From assembly GCA_947495125.1 (NCBI GenBank), contig CANLXL010000002.1, positions 434,001-498,000 of the forward strand: DNA of 64,000 nt, given 5' to 3'. The notes under the pieces were generated by a model that was not told the DNA's origin, did no database searches, and saw only the letters and a program-made list of their open reading frames with translations. The number at the start of each line of letters is the position of its first letter. The first letter of the stretch is position 1. A program made the position numbers and the translations under genes. Below are positions 49,373-59,298 of the stretch, piece by piece. The stretch comes from an uncultured Flaviramulus sp. (GTDB lineage Bacteria > Bacteroidota > Bacteroidia > Flavobacteriales > Flavobacteriaceae).

Positions 49373-49532
49373 AAAATAATAAAATTATAGTATAAGTAAA
49401 AATATTTTACATTTGATAAATTTAATGATTGAACGATTTAATATGAAAAAATTATTCTCCTTACCCATATTGCGGTTAATTGTTTTTTCAATTTTTCGGA
49501 AACAAGAATATTGCTTATTAAATACGTTTAAA

Positions 49533-52319
49533 ATGGTACATAAAATAACTTTAGCACTTATAACCATCGTAACATTTAGTTTGGAAGGTCGTGCACAGTC
49601 GTATGTGAACCTTTCAGAAATGGAAGTGTCTTTAGGGCAACAAACTTACAGTGCGCCTGTTATTAATGAGTCCATTTCCGGCGAAAAGCTATCCATTGCA
49701 GGTACCAAATTTTCAAATGGTGTAGGGGTGTATTCGAGGTCGACCATAAAAATTAAAAATCACGGTGCTCATACCTTTACAGCTAAAGTGGGTGTAAACG
49801 ATTCAAAAATTGATTATTCGGCAAATAGTATTAAAACCATTCCTTTAACAGATGGTAAGCGAATCTTTTACAATGTTACCAAAACCAAGAAACAGTTTTT
49901 AGGTGTTGAAGGTGCTGATGGTAAAATCGATAAAGGCAGCGTCATTTTTAAAGTACTGCATAATGGTAAAGAAGTTTTCAATAGCGGTCTTATGCGACAG
50001 GGAGATCAAGCCAAAAACGTTCATGTTAATGCTAAGGGGGGTCTTTTAGAATTGATCGTTGAAGATGCCGGAGATGGTTCCAGTGGAGACAATGCGGCAT
50101 GGTTGGATGCACAGTTTGAATATTTTGAAGTTTCACCAGCCATAGTTCCCGGTGATTTTAGAGGAGAAGTTCCGGTGCAATCAAATGAAATCAAAACCAA
50201 ACTGACTAACTTAATTAGTAAACTACCCGAAATTAAATGGCCTTTGGATCAGCCTGAATATGACTGGCTCATCGATAATAAGAAAGCGAAAACTAACATC
50301 TATAGAACTAATAGTGGTAAAGATATTGTTATTAGTAATGGTTTGATCGCTAGAATATTTCGATTAACACCAAACTTAGCGACCATAGATTATGTAAATC
50401 AAATGACCGGAGAGAGTTTGCTTAGAAGTGTTTCCAATGAAGGGGTTTTAACTATTGATGGAAAAAATTATACCATTGGAGGTTTAAGTAAACAAAGGGA
50501 ATATGGATATACTCTCATGAAATGGGTTGATGAGCTCACTGCTTTGGAAAACTCTTTTATGATTGAAAATTTCGAGATCAAAGAGGTCACCGAAAGACTA
50601 CAATGGAAACGAGTGCGCTGGGCTTCCAATACAAAAGGACCGACGGGTAAAGAATTAATATTCACCCTTTCCCGAGAAGGTGTAAAAGTTAAAGTTCACT
50701 ATATATTATATGATGGAATACCAACTTTGAGTAAATGGATAGAAATTATAAACGAATCTGATTTTATGATTCAATTAAATCGATTTAAACTGGAACAGTT
50801 AGCGATGGTTGAGGGCGAAAACCTGGTTAAAACACCGAAACACTGGACCAAGCCCAACATTCATTTTCAAAGTGATTATGCGTTTGGAGGCATGCAACAA
50901 AAACCATCCGATCAAACAACCTACTGGGAAAAAGATCCGCGGTATACATCACAAACCAATTATCCGTTAAATTTACCCTGTTTGTTGGAAATAAAACTAC
51001 CCATTGGCCCGGATACGGCAATTCCGGTTGGAGAATCTTTAACAACCTTTAGAGTTTGGGAAACACCAATGGATAGTAGAGATGAAGAACGTGTCGGGCT
51101 TTTTAAAAGAAAACTATACCGAACCATTTCTCCCTGGACTACCGAAAACCCAATGTTTTTACACTTAACTTCCACGGACCCCGATGTGATTAAAAGAGCC
51201 GTTGATCAGTGTGCAGAAACAGGCTATGAAATGATCATCTTAAGTTTTGGTAGTGGCCTGAACATGGAAAAAGAAGATGAAGCCTACTACCAAAAATTCA
51301 AAGCGTATAGGGAATACGCAAACTCAAAGGGTATTGAGTTAGGCGGGTATTCATTATTATCAAGTCGGTGGATTAGTGATGAGGTCGATGTTATCAACCC
51401 AAAAACTGGAAAACGCGGTGGTATGATTTTTGGCTCGTCGCCTTGCCTTAGCAGTGAATGGGGCTATGATTATTTCAGAAAAATAAAGAAATTCTTTACC
51501 AAAACAGGGATGCAGGTTTTCGAAAATGATGGTTCATATCCCGGGAATGTTTGTGCATCAACGATGCATGCTCATCATAATGGATTAAACGATTCGCAAT
51601 GGAAACAATACGCCCAAATTCAAGGCTTATATAAATGGATGCGTTCTGAAGGTATTTATATGAATGTCCCGGATTTTTATTTAAACTCCGGGACCAATAA
51701 AACAGGAATTGGGTATCGGGAAGTGAATTGGTCGCTTCCCAGAGATCGCCAATTGGTTTTAGGAAGACAAAATATTTATGACGGGCTTTGGGACAGAATT
51801 CCAAGCATGAGTTGGACGTTCGTGCCGTTAACACAATATCATGGAGGAGGAGCTGCGGCAACCATGGAACCCTTAAAGGATCATTTGGATGATTATGAAA
51901 ACCAAATGATGCAGAATTATGGATCGGGAGTTCAGGCATGTTATAGAGGTCCCAGGTTATACGATACCGAAGAAACGAAACAATTAGTCATTAAAGTTGT
52001 TGATTGGTATAAAAAATATCGCGAGATATTAAATAGTGATATCATCCATTTAAGACGTCCCTCAGGTAAAGATTGGGATGGTTTTTTGCATGTTAACCCC
52101 AATTTAAAAGAAAAAGGATTCGCCATGCTTTTCAATCCTACGGATGAAGATATGATTAGAACAATTAAACTCCCTTTATATTATACGGGGCTGTCAAAAA
52201 CCGCTTCAATAAGAGAAAAAGAAGGTGTAGTCAAAACCTATAACCTGTCCAGAGATTATAAAGTTAATGTTAATGTTACCATACCTGCGAACTCATATAT
52301 CTGGATGGTTATTGAATAA
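49533..52319 (+). CDS. NPCBM-domain glycoside hydrolase, alpha-galactosidase-like
   Basis: Internal ATG 49533 (MVHKITLALITIVTFSLEGRAQ, signal peptide) more likely than track start 49413. NPCBM region YVNLSEMEVSLGQQTYSAPVINESISGEKLSIAGTKFSNGVGVYSRSTIKI; catalytic-type region QVFENDGSYPGNVCASTMHAHHNGLNDSQW. Confidence 0.72.
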   Translation: MVHKITLALITIVTFSLEGRAQSYVNLSEMEVSLGQQTYSAPVINESISGEKLSIAGTKFSNGVGVYSRSTIKIKNHGAHTFTAKVGVNDSKIDYSANSIKTIPLTDGKRIFYNVTKTKKQFLGVEGADGKIDKGSVIFKVLHNGKEVFNSGLMRQGDQAKNVHVNAKGGLLELIVEDAGDGSSGDNAAWLDAQFEYFEVSPAIVPGDFRGEVPVQSNEIKTKLTNLISKLPEIKWPLDQPEYDWLIDNKKAKTNIYRTNSGKDIVISNGLIARIFRLTPNLATIDYVNQMTGESLLRSVSNEGVLTIDGKNYTIGGLSKQREYGYTLMKWVDELTALENSFMIENFEIKEVTERLQWKRVRWASNTKGPTGKELIFTLSREGVKVKVHYILYDGIPTLSKWIEIINESDFMIQLNRFKLEQLAMVEGENLVKTPKHWTKPNIHFQSDYAFGGMQQKPSDQTTYWEKDPRYTSQTNYPLNLPCLLEIKLPIGPDTAIPVGESLTTFRVWETPMDSRDEERVGLFKRKLYRTISPWTTENPMFLHLTSTDPDVIKRAVDQCAETGYEMIILSFGSGLNMEKEDEAYYQKFKAYREYANSKGIELGGYSLLSSRWISDEVDVINPKTGKRGGMIFGSSPCLSSEWGYDYFRKIKKFFTKTGMQVFENDGSYPGNVCASTMHAHHNGLNDSQWKQYAQIQGLYKWMRSEGIYMNVPDFYLNSGTNKTGIGYREVNWSLPRDRQLVLGRQNIYDGLWDRIPSMSWTFVPLTQYHGGGAAATMEPLKDHLDDYENQMMQNYGSGVQACYRGPRLYDTEETKQLVIKVVDWYKKYREILNSDIIHLRRPSGKDWDGFLHVNPNLKEKGFAMLFNPTDEDMIRTIKLPLYYTGLSKTASIREKEGVVKTYNLSRDYKVNVNVTIPANSYIWMVIE

Positions 52320-52344
52320 ATTAATAAATAATAAACACAAAAAA

Positions 52345-54525
52345 ATGAAGATTATTAGAATAAGTAGTATTTTAATTTTTACGTTATGCTTGTTTTTGTC
52401 CTGTAATAAAAAGGAAGGAGCCAAACCATTAATAACAGATATTAATAACAATCCTAATTGGACACAAAAATTTCCCGGAGTGTGGGAAACATCCGTTAAT
52501 ACGCCCTCCGAGGTAAACTTATTGAGTGCTGTTGAAGCGAAACCGCGAGCTGAGGTTTTAAAAACCTTTTCTGAGGAAAGTTTCCCCGTTGAAAAATCTG
52601 AGATAAAAGTATATACTAAAAACGGAAAAACACATATTCGATTTCCACTGGATGATAAAGAGCAAATTTACGGTTTAGGCTTAAATTTTAAAACGGTGCA
52701 CCAACGTGGCCGGATTATGAAATTGCATATGGATCATTATACAGGAAGAGATGAAGGGCGAACTCATGCTCCAACACCGTTTTTTGCATCTTCGAAAGGC
52801 TACGGGGTTTTAATAAACTCGGCAAAATATATTGATGTTTATGTAGGTACTGGTGTTACAAAAGACAGTAAAAACCCTGCTGAATCGAGGGATAGAAATA
52901 CAAGTAAAAACTGGAATCCAAGACCGAAATCAGATAATTTAGAATTAATAGTTCCGGATAATGGCGTAGAAATTGTAATGTTTTCCGGGAAAGATGTACA
53001 AGAAACCGTGCAGCGTTTTAATCTGTATTGTGGTGGTGGCTTTGTCCCTCCTAAATGGGGCTTAGGGTTTTGGCAACGTACGCCAACACTTTATGATGAG
53101 CATGCCGTTCAGGAAGAAGTTGATGGATTTACAAAAAATAACTTCCCATTGGATGTTGTTGGTTTAGAGCCGGGTTGGCATAGTAAATCTTACCCTTGCA
53201 CGTTTGAATGGGATAAAACCCGTTTCCCAAATCCGGATGCTTTCGTTAATAAAATGACGAATCAGGGTATTCGTTTAAACTCCTGGATAAACCCTTTTGT
53301 ATCCCCTTCGGCTTCTATATTTGAAAGTATTAAACCCTATACCGGAACGCATACGGTTTGGACCGGTATTGTCCCGGATTTCACCATGCCGGAAGCCATA
53401 AAAATTATGAGCGATCATTTTCAGAAGGAAGTAATTTCAAAAGGAGTCAGTGGGCTGAAAATTGATGAAGTTGATGGTTATGATGTATGGTTATGGCCGG
53501 ATTCAGCTCAATTTCCATCGGGTTTAGATGGTGAAATGATGCGTTCAATTTACGGTTCCTTAGTTCAAAAATGGAGCACGGATATGTATCGAAAAATCAA
53601 CCAACGAACTTATGGTTTAGTTAGGGCTTCAAATGTAGGATCGGTGTCTTATCCGTATGTTATTTATAATGATTATTATCGACATCAAGATTTTATTACG
53701 GCTTTAATAAACAGCAGCTTTACCGGGACTTTATGGACACCGGAAGTCAGAAGCTCCGGCTCTCCGGAAGATTGGATCAGACGTATGCAATCGGTATGTT
53801 TTTCACCTATGGCGATGTTAAATGCCTGGGCGGATGGAACAAAACCCTGGTCGTATCCTGAGGTGTATAAGTATTGTCAGGATGTGGCTTTTTTACGAAT
53901 GCAGTTATTACCTTATATTTATAGTACCTTTTCGGAGTATTATTTAAAAGGAATTCCACCGTTTAGAGCGATGGCTATGGAAGAAGGTTTCAGCTTTAAT
54001 GAAGTTGTTGAAGATGGCGAATTAAGTTCTACGAATAACCCATATAAAGAGGCGGTTAAAAAAGAAATAAAAGACCAGTATATGATGGGTGAAAGCATTT
54101 TGGTAGCCCCTATGTTTGCAGATCAAAAAACGAGAACGGTAGTATTACCTAAAGGAAAATGGTTTGATTTTTATACAGGAGCTTATGTAGGTGATGGTGA
54201 GATTATTACAGCCAGTCACGGATTGGATAAAATTCCACTTTATGTTAAAGATGGTGCCATTATTCCAATGATGAAACAAATTAAAAACACATCTGAATGG
54301 ACGCCACAAACCGATTTGGAAGTACGCGTTTATGGTAGCAAATCCCATGAGTTTGTTTTGTATGACGATGATGGAGAATCGTTTGATTATGAAAAAGGTG
54401 AATACACTCAAAAAGTGCTAAGTACGTCCATAGTATCTGGAAAATTGAATGGAACGATTAAGGATTTGAAGGATGGAAAATCGTGGTCTTATAGAAACCT
54501 AAGATGGAATTTTATGAGCAAATAA
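52345..54525 (+). CDS. GH31 family lipoprotein (alpha-galactosidase/alpha-glucosidase type)
   Basis: Track start 52267 overlaps upstream gene; ATG 52345 gives lipobox LCLFLSCNKK. GLGFWQRTPTLYDEHAVQEEVDGF, GLKIDEVDGYDVW, LWTPEVRSSGSPEDWIRRMQ. Confidence 0.88.
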   Translation: MKIIRISSILIFTLCLFLSCNKKEGAKPLITDINNNPNWTQKFPGVWETSVNTPSEVNLLSAVEAKPRAEVLKTFSEESFPVEKSEIKVYTKNGKTHIRFPLDDKEQIYGLGLNFKTVHQRGRIMKLHMDHYTGRDEGRTHAPTPFFASSKGYGVLINSAKYIDVYVGTGVTKDSKNPAESRDRNTSKNWNPRPKSDNLELIVPDNGVEIVMFSGKDVQETVQRFNLYCGGGFVPPKWGLGFWQRTPTLYDEHAVQEEVDGFTKNNFPLDVVGLEPGWHSKSYPCTFEWDKTRFPNPDAFVNKMTNQGIRLNSWINPFVSPSASIFESIKPYTGTHTVWTGIVPDFTMPEAIKIMSDHFQKEVISKGVSGLKIDEVDGYDVWLWPDSAQFPSGLDGEMMRSIYGSLVQKWSTDMYRKINQRTYGLVRASNVGSVSYPYVIYNDYYRHQDFITALINSSFTGTLWTPEVRSSGSPEDWIRRMQSVCFSPMAMLNAWADGTKPWSYPEVYKYCQDVAFLRMQLLPYIYSTFSEYYLKGIPPFRAMAMEEGFSFNEVVEDGELSSTNNPYKEAVKKEIKDQYMMGESILVAPMFADQKTRTVVLPKGKWFDFYTGAYVGDGEIITASHGLDKIPLYVKDGAIIPMMKQIKNTSEWTPQTDLEVRVYGSKSHEFVLYDDDGESFDYEKGEYTQKVLSTSIVSGKLNGTIKDLKDGKSWSYRNLRWNFMSK

Positions 54526-54587
54526 ATAAAAAGGAATTGAGAATACTTAGTTAATATTACATTATGAATAATTAAAAACGAATAATT

Positions 54588-56051
54588 ATGAAGCAATTAT
54601 TTTGTATAGTATTGGTGTTCATTGGGTTTTTGTTTGGCTGCAAAGAAGCACAGCAAAAACACGAACAAAAAACCAGTAAAAAACCCAATATTATTTTCTT
54701 GTACTCAGACGACCAAAGCTATAAAGCGGTAAACGCTCTGGGAAACGATGAAATTATGACACCAACTATGGATAAATTAGTAGACGAAGGGGTAACCTTT
54801 ACACATACTTATAATATGGGGGGATGGAATGGCGCCATATGCTTAGCCTCCAGAGCTATGATTATAAGCGGTCGATCTATATGGAGAGCACAACAAGTTT
54901 CAAATAATTATTCGAAAAATGAAGATTTAGATAAAACCTGGCCCAGATTAATGGAAACTGCGGGTTACGAAACCTATATGACGGGTAAATGGCATATTAG
55001 AGCTAAGGCAGACTCCATTTTTAACCATGTTGGGCATGTGTTAAGAGGAATGCCCTTTGATACTCCGGAAGGTTATAATCGTCCACTATCAGAAAATGAT
55101 ACTCTTTGGAAGCCTTGGAAAAAAGAGTTTGGAGGGTATTGGAAAGGCGGAAAGCACTGGAGTGAATTAGTTAAAGATGATGCGGTTTCATTTATCGAAG
55201 ACGCTGCTAAAAAGGACAATCCATTCTTTATGTATGTGGCCTTTAACGCCCCGCACGATCCAAGACAATCTCCCAAAGAATATGTGGACATGTATCCTTT
55301 AGATAAGGTTTCGGTTCCAGAAAGTTTCCTCCCGGAATATCCTCACGCTGAGGCTATGGGAGCCGGAAAAAAATTAAGAGACGAGAAATTGGCGCCATTT
55401 CCCAGAACACCTTATTCGGTTAAAGTCAACCGACAAGAGTATTATGCCATCACGACCCATTTAGATGATCAGATTAAAGATATATTAGAAACTTTGGAAA
55501 AACAGGGTTTAAAGGAGAATACTTATATCTTTTTTACTTCAGACCATGGATTATCCTGTGGAGAACACGGCCTTTTGGGCAAACAAAGCATGTATGATCA
55601 TAGTGTAAGAGTGCCTCTAATGATTATAGGTCCGGATATTCCGAAAGGGAAAACAATTAGCGACGATGTTTATTTACAGGATGTCATGGCTACCACCCTC
55701 GACATTGCTGGTGTATCCAAACCTGAATATGTTGAATTTAAAAGCTTTCTGGATGTAGCCAAAGAACCTCGTTCAACAAAACCGTATGATGCTATTTATG
55801 GTACTTATGAAAAAGGGTCTCAAAGAATGATTCGTAAAGATGGCCATAAGCTGATTCTTTATCCGAAGTCAAAAACCGTATTGCTTTATGATATGGAAAA
55901 TGATCCCGATGAGTTGAACAATTTATCAACAGATTCTAGTCAAAAAGAAAAAGTGAAATCACTGTTTAAGGCGCTGGTAGAATTACAAAAAAATATGGGA
56001 GATCAATTAGATCTTACCGAGATATTTACAGATATAGAGCTTGAAGGTTAA
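54588..56051 (+). CDS. sulfatase (S1 family) with CLASR active-site motif
   Basis: 487 aa; lipobox FLFGCKEA; NIIFLYSDDQSYKAVNALG, GWNGAICLASRAMIISGR, GKWHI, FFTSDHGLSCGEHGL. Confidence 0.92.
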   Translation: MKQLFCIVLVFIGFLFGCKEAQQKHEQKTSKKPNIIFLYSDDQSYKAVNALGNDEIMTPTMDKLVDEGVTFTHTYNMGGWNGAICLASRAMIISGRSIWRAQQVSNNYSKNEDLDKTWPRLMETAGYETYMTGKWHIRAKADSIFNHVGHVLRGMPFDTPEGYNRPLSENDTLWKPWKKEFGGYWKGGKHWSELVKDDAVSFIEDAAKKDNPFFMYVAFNAPHDPRQSPKEYVDMYPLDKVSVPESFLPEYPHAEAMGAGKKLRDEKLAPFPRTPYSVKVNRQEYYAITTHLDDQIKDILETLEKQGLKENTYIFFTSDHGLSCGEHGLLGKQSMYDHSVRVPLMIIGPDIPKGKTISDDVYLQDVMATTLDIAGVSKPEYVEFKSFLDVAKEPRSTKPYDAIYGTYEKGSQRMIRKDGHKLILYPKSKTVLLYDMENDPDELNNLSTDSSQKEKVKSLFKALVELQKNMGDQLDLTEIFTDIELEG

Positions 56052-56081
56052 GAAAATCTGGTTATTAAAAATTACTGAAAT

Positions 56082-57068
56082 ATGCATAGTTCAAATAAAA
56101 ATTCGAGTCGAAGAGATTTTCTGAAGATGTCATCATTGGCAGGAACTGCCATGGTTTTACCAATTGATGTCTTTGCAAATAGTAAGCTAAGGGAAAACAT
56201 AGAAATTGGTCTAATAACCGATGTCCACCAGGATGTCATGCATGATGGCGAGGAACGTTTGCAAGTGTTTATCGACGAAGCCAGTAAACGGAATCCGGAT
56301 TTTATTGTTCAAATGGGGGATTTTTGTCGTCCTTATGAGTATAATAAACCGTTTTTAAATATTTGGGATAGTTTTAAAGGTGATAAGTATCACATCCTTG
56401 GAAATCATGATATGGACGGTGGTTTTAGCCGTGATCAGGTAAGAGTATTTTGGAATATGCCCGCCAACTATTATTCATTTGATAAAAAAGGTATGCATTT
56501 TATTGTTCTGGATGGTAATGACCCCAATCCTAAACCGTTTTCGGGTTACAATCGCTATATTGGCGAGCAACAAAAAGAATGGTTAACCAATGATCTTAAA
56601 AAAACAAACCTACCTACGATCATTTTTAGTCATCAAACCATCGAGTATGAAGATGGCGGCGTTGCCAATTTAAAAGAGGTTCAACGTATTCTTGAAAATG
56701 CAAATAAAGAGGCTGGTTTTCAAAAAGTTTTGTGTTGCTTGAGTGGTCATCATCACACCGATTTTATGACTCAAATTAATGATATTTATTATGTTCAAAT
56801 AAATAGCGCTTCATACCAATGGGTAGGAGGTGACTATAAAAGAATAAGATACAGTAAGGAGATTGATGAAAAGTATGAGTGGATAAAATATACCATTCCA
56901 TATAAAGAGTCTCTGTTTACTTTTATGACTATAAAAAACGATAAGATCATTATTGAGGCTAAAAAAACAGAATTTGTAGGTCCCGGACCAGAAGAAATGG
57001 GAATGCCTGAAGATCACCCGCATTGTCCTACAGTACCTAAAATTTCCGGATTTAAAATGAAAATTTAA
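56082..57068 (+). CDS. Tat-type secreted calcineurin-like metallophosphoesterase
   Basis: 328 aa; SSRRDFLKMSSLAGTAMVLP twin-Arg signal; GLITDVHQD, QMGDFC, ILGNHDMD, CLSGHHHTD. Confidence 0.9.
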   Translation: MHSSNKNSSRRDFLKMSSLAGTAMVLPIDVFANSKLRENIEIGLITDVHQDVMHDGEERLQVFIDEASKRNPDFIVQMGDFCRPYEYNKPFLNIWDSFKGDKYHILGNHDMDGGFSRDQVRVFWNMPANYYSFDKKGMHFIVLDGNDPNPKPFSGYNRYIGEQQKEWLTNDLKKTNLPTIIFSHQTIEYEDGGVANLKEVQRILENANKEAGFQKVLCCLSGHHHTDFMTQINDIYYVQINSASYQWVGGDYKRIRYSKEIDEKYEWIKYTIPYKESLFTFMTIKNDKIIIEAKKTEFVGPGPEEMGMPEDHPHCPTVPKISGFKMKI

Positions 57069-57075
57069 ACGTGTT

Positions 57076-59226
57076 ATGAAGTTGTTCTTGAAGTTGATTG
57101 TCTGCTATACTATAGTTTTTATGGGTTGTAAATCTGAATCTCCCAAAGAAAAGGTAAAACCTATAAAAATCGCCTGTGTTGGTAATAGTATTACTTATGG
57201 TTCCGGAATAGCGCATCGAGAGAAAAACGCATATCCGGTGCAATTGCAGAATTTACTGGGAGATGACTATCAGATTGAGAATTTTGGCGTTAGTGGCAAT
57301 ACGCTGCTAAAGAAAGGCGATCATCCTTATTGGGAATCTGAGAAGTATAAGAAAGCCTTATCCTTTAAACCGGATATCGTTTATATCAAACTTGGAACTA
57401 ACGATTCAAAACAGCAAAATAGAATTTATTTGGATTCCGATTTTGAAACGGATTATAAAGCGCTCATTCAGTCCTTTAAAGATCAAAATGAGGACGTTCG
57501 TGTGGTCTTATTGTTACCTGTTCCATCATTTTATGAAGACTCTACGGCCATTTGGAATCCAGTGATTAAAAATCAAATTATTCCCAAGACCCAAAAGGTC
57601 GCTTTTGATACGAATAGCGAGGTGATCGATTTATATCAATTGTTCATAGATCAACCTAACCTATTGCCGGATAAGATTCATCCATCGTCGCTAGGAGCTA
57701 CGGTAATAGCAAAGCGGTTATACGAAAACGTGATTCAAAGAACTGATGAAAACGATTCAAGATTTGACTTTTCAAAAGTAAAAGACATAAAGCAGAGTAA
57801 TTTTCATGGGTTTATTCAGACGGAATTTAATTACGATGAGGTCTCATGCAAAATAGTTGAACCAAAGCATATCGCTGAAGGAAAACCATGGGTGCTAAGA
57901 GCTCGTTTTTTTGGTCATGAGCCTCAGACTGACATCGCTTTGTTAGAGCGTGGATTTCATATTGCTTATTGCGATGTTTCAAATTTATTTGGAAATTATG
58001 AGGCTATAAACCGGTGGAATATGTTCTATCAATTAATGGTGGAGAATGGATTTTCGAAGAAAGTAGTACTTGAGGGTATGAGTCGCGGTGGATTAATTGT
58101 TTATAATTGGGCTGCGAAGAATCCTGAAAAAGTTGCGTGCGTTTATGCTGATGCTCCGGTTCTTGACGGAACAAGTTGGCCGGGCGGAAAAGGAACAGGG
58201 AAAGGGAGTTCTACAGATTGGAACAATTTTAAAAAGGTATATCATATTGCTTCGGAAGATGCTCTGACTAATTTTCAAGGAAACCCCATTCATCAAATAA
58301 GTCAAATTGCCAAAGGAGGTTTTCCCATGCTACATGTTTGCGGTGAAGCCGATAAAGTTGTACCCGTTGATGAAAATACACGAATCTTCGAGCAAAAAAT
58401 AAAAGAAGCTGGCGGAGAAATTGAAGTTATCTATAAACCCGAAGTTGGACATCATCCACACAGTTTAGAGAATCCAACACCTATTGTAGATTTTATTTTA
58501 AGGGCTACGCATAGAAAACTGAATTTTGCAACGATTCAGGCACCGGGTTCTGAGTACCGTTCAGGAGCAGGTTGGAAAGAAGGAAAAGGATGGTGGTATC
58601 AGGCAAACGATATTGACTCCCTTTGCCAAGCGACAAAAGATTTAGATATTCTACTGATAGGCAATTCCATAACACAAGGCTGGGGAGGCAGTCGGACCTT
58701 AACCACGCATAAACCTGGGCAAGCCGCTGCTGATCTTCATTTTAAAGATTTGAACTGGGTAACTGCGGGTATTTCGGGGGACAGAACCGAACACATCTTA
58801 TGGCGTATTGAAAATGGACAATACAACACCAATACACCTAAAATGGTCGTATTAGCTATTGGAGTAAATAACTTTCCTTTTAATACAGCAGATGAAATAA
58901 TAACCGGAATAGAAAAGGTCGTTGAACGCATTGAAACAGAATTTACAACATCTAAAGTTCTTCTGTTGGGCCCCTTGCCAACTTCGTTAAAAGCTGATAC
59001 TGAACGTCGAAGAAAATATGGCCGGATTCATAATGGTATAGCGCATTTAAGTCATAAACCTTCCGTATATTATGAGAACACGATTGACCATTTTTCAGAT
59101 GAAAATAATAACTTAAATAATGACTATTATGGTGGTGATGGTATTCATTTAAAACCGGAAGGCTATAATATTTGGGGGCAATTCATTAGAGAAAAATATA
59201 ATGAATTAATAGAAAGAAAAAACTAG
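57076..59226 (+). CDS. trimodular SGNH hydrolase - alpha/beta hydrolase - SGNH hydrolase
   Basis: 716 aa; ACVGNSITYGSGI...KIHPSSLGA; LEGMSRGGLIVYNWAAKNP...EVGHHPHS; LLIGNSITQGWGG...GIHLKPEGY. Confidence 0.85.
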   Translation: MKLFLKLIVCYTIVFMGCKSESPKEKVKPIKIACVGNSITYGSGIAHREKNAYPVQLQNLLGDDYQIENFGVSGNTLLKKGDHPYWESEKYKKALSFKPDIVYIKLGTNDSKQQNRIYLDSDFETDYKALIQSFKDQNEDVRVVLLLPVPSFYEDSTAIWNPVIKNQIIPKTQKVAFDTNSEVIDLYQLFIDQPNLLPDKIHPSSLGATVIAKRLYENVIQRTDENDSRFDFSKVKDIKQSNFHGFIQTEFNYDEVSCKIVEPKHIAEGKPWVLRARFFGHEPQTDIALLERGFHIAYCDVSNLFGNYEAINRWNMFYQLMVENGFSKKVVLEGMSRGGLIVYNWAAKNPEKVACVYADAPVLDGTSWPGGKGTGKGSSTDWNNFKKVYHIASEDALTNFQGNPIHQISQIAKGGFPMLHVCGEADKVVPVDENTRIFEQKIKEAGGEIEVIYKPEVGHHPHSLENPTPIVDFILRATHRKLNFATIQAPGSEYRSGAGWKEGKGWWYQANDIDSLCQATKDLDILLIGNSITQGWGGSRTLTTHKPGQAAADLHFKDLNWVTAGISGDRTEHILWRIENGQYNTNTPKMVVLAIGVNNFPFNTADEIITGIEKVVERIETEFTTSKVLLLGPLPTSLKADTERRRKYGRIHNGIAHLSHKPSVYYENTIDHFSDENNNLNNDYYGGDGIHLKPEGYNIWGQFIREKYNELIERKN

Positions 59227-59298
59227 TGGGAGGGAAGACTTTAGTCGTTAGATCGCAGTCGAAACTCATTTTTCCGAAGAACAAATAAGGAAAATTTA

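Noticed and set aside
49413-49532. N-terminal 40 residues of the track ORF 49413..52319
   Set aside because: The signal peptide begins at the internal Met at 49533; upstream part is probably untranslated.
51496-51939. 147-aa minus-strand ORF
   Set aside because: Fully inside the NPCBM glycosidase gene on the opposite strand; no recognisable domain.
52267-52344. N-terminal 26 residues of the track ORF 52267..54525
   Set aside because: Overlaps the upstream gene; the lipoprotein signal begins at ATG 52345.
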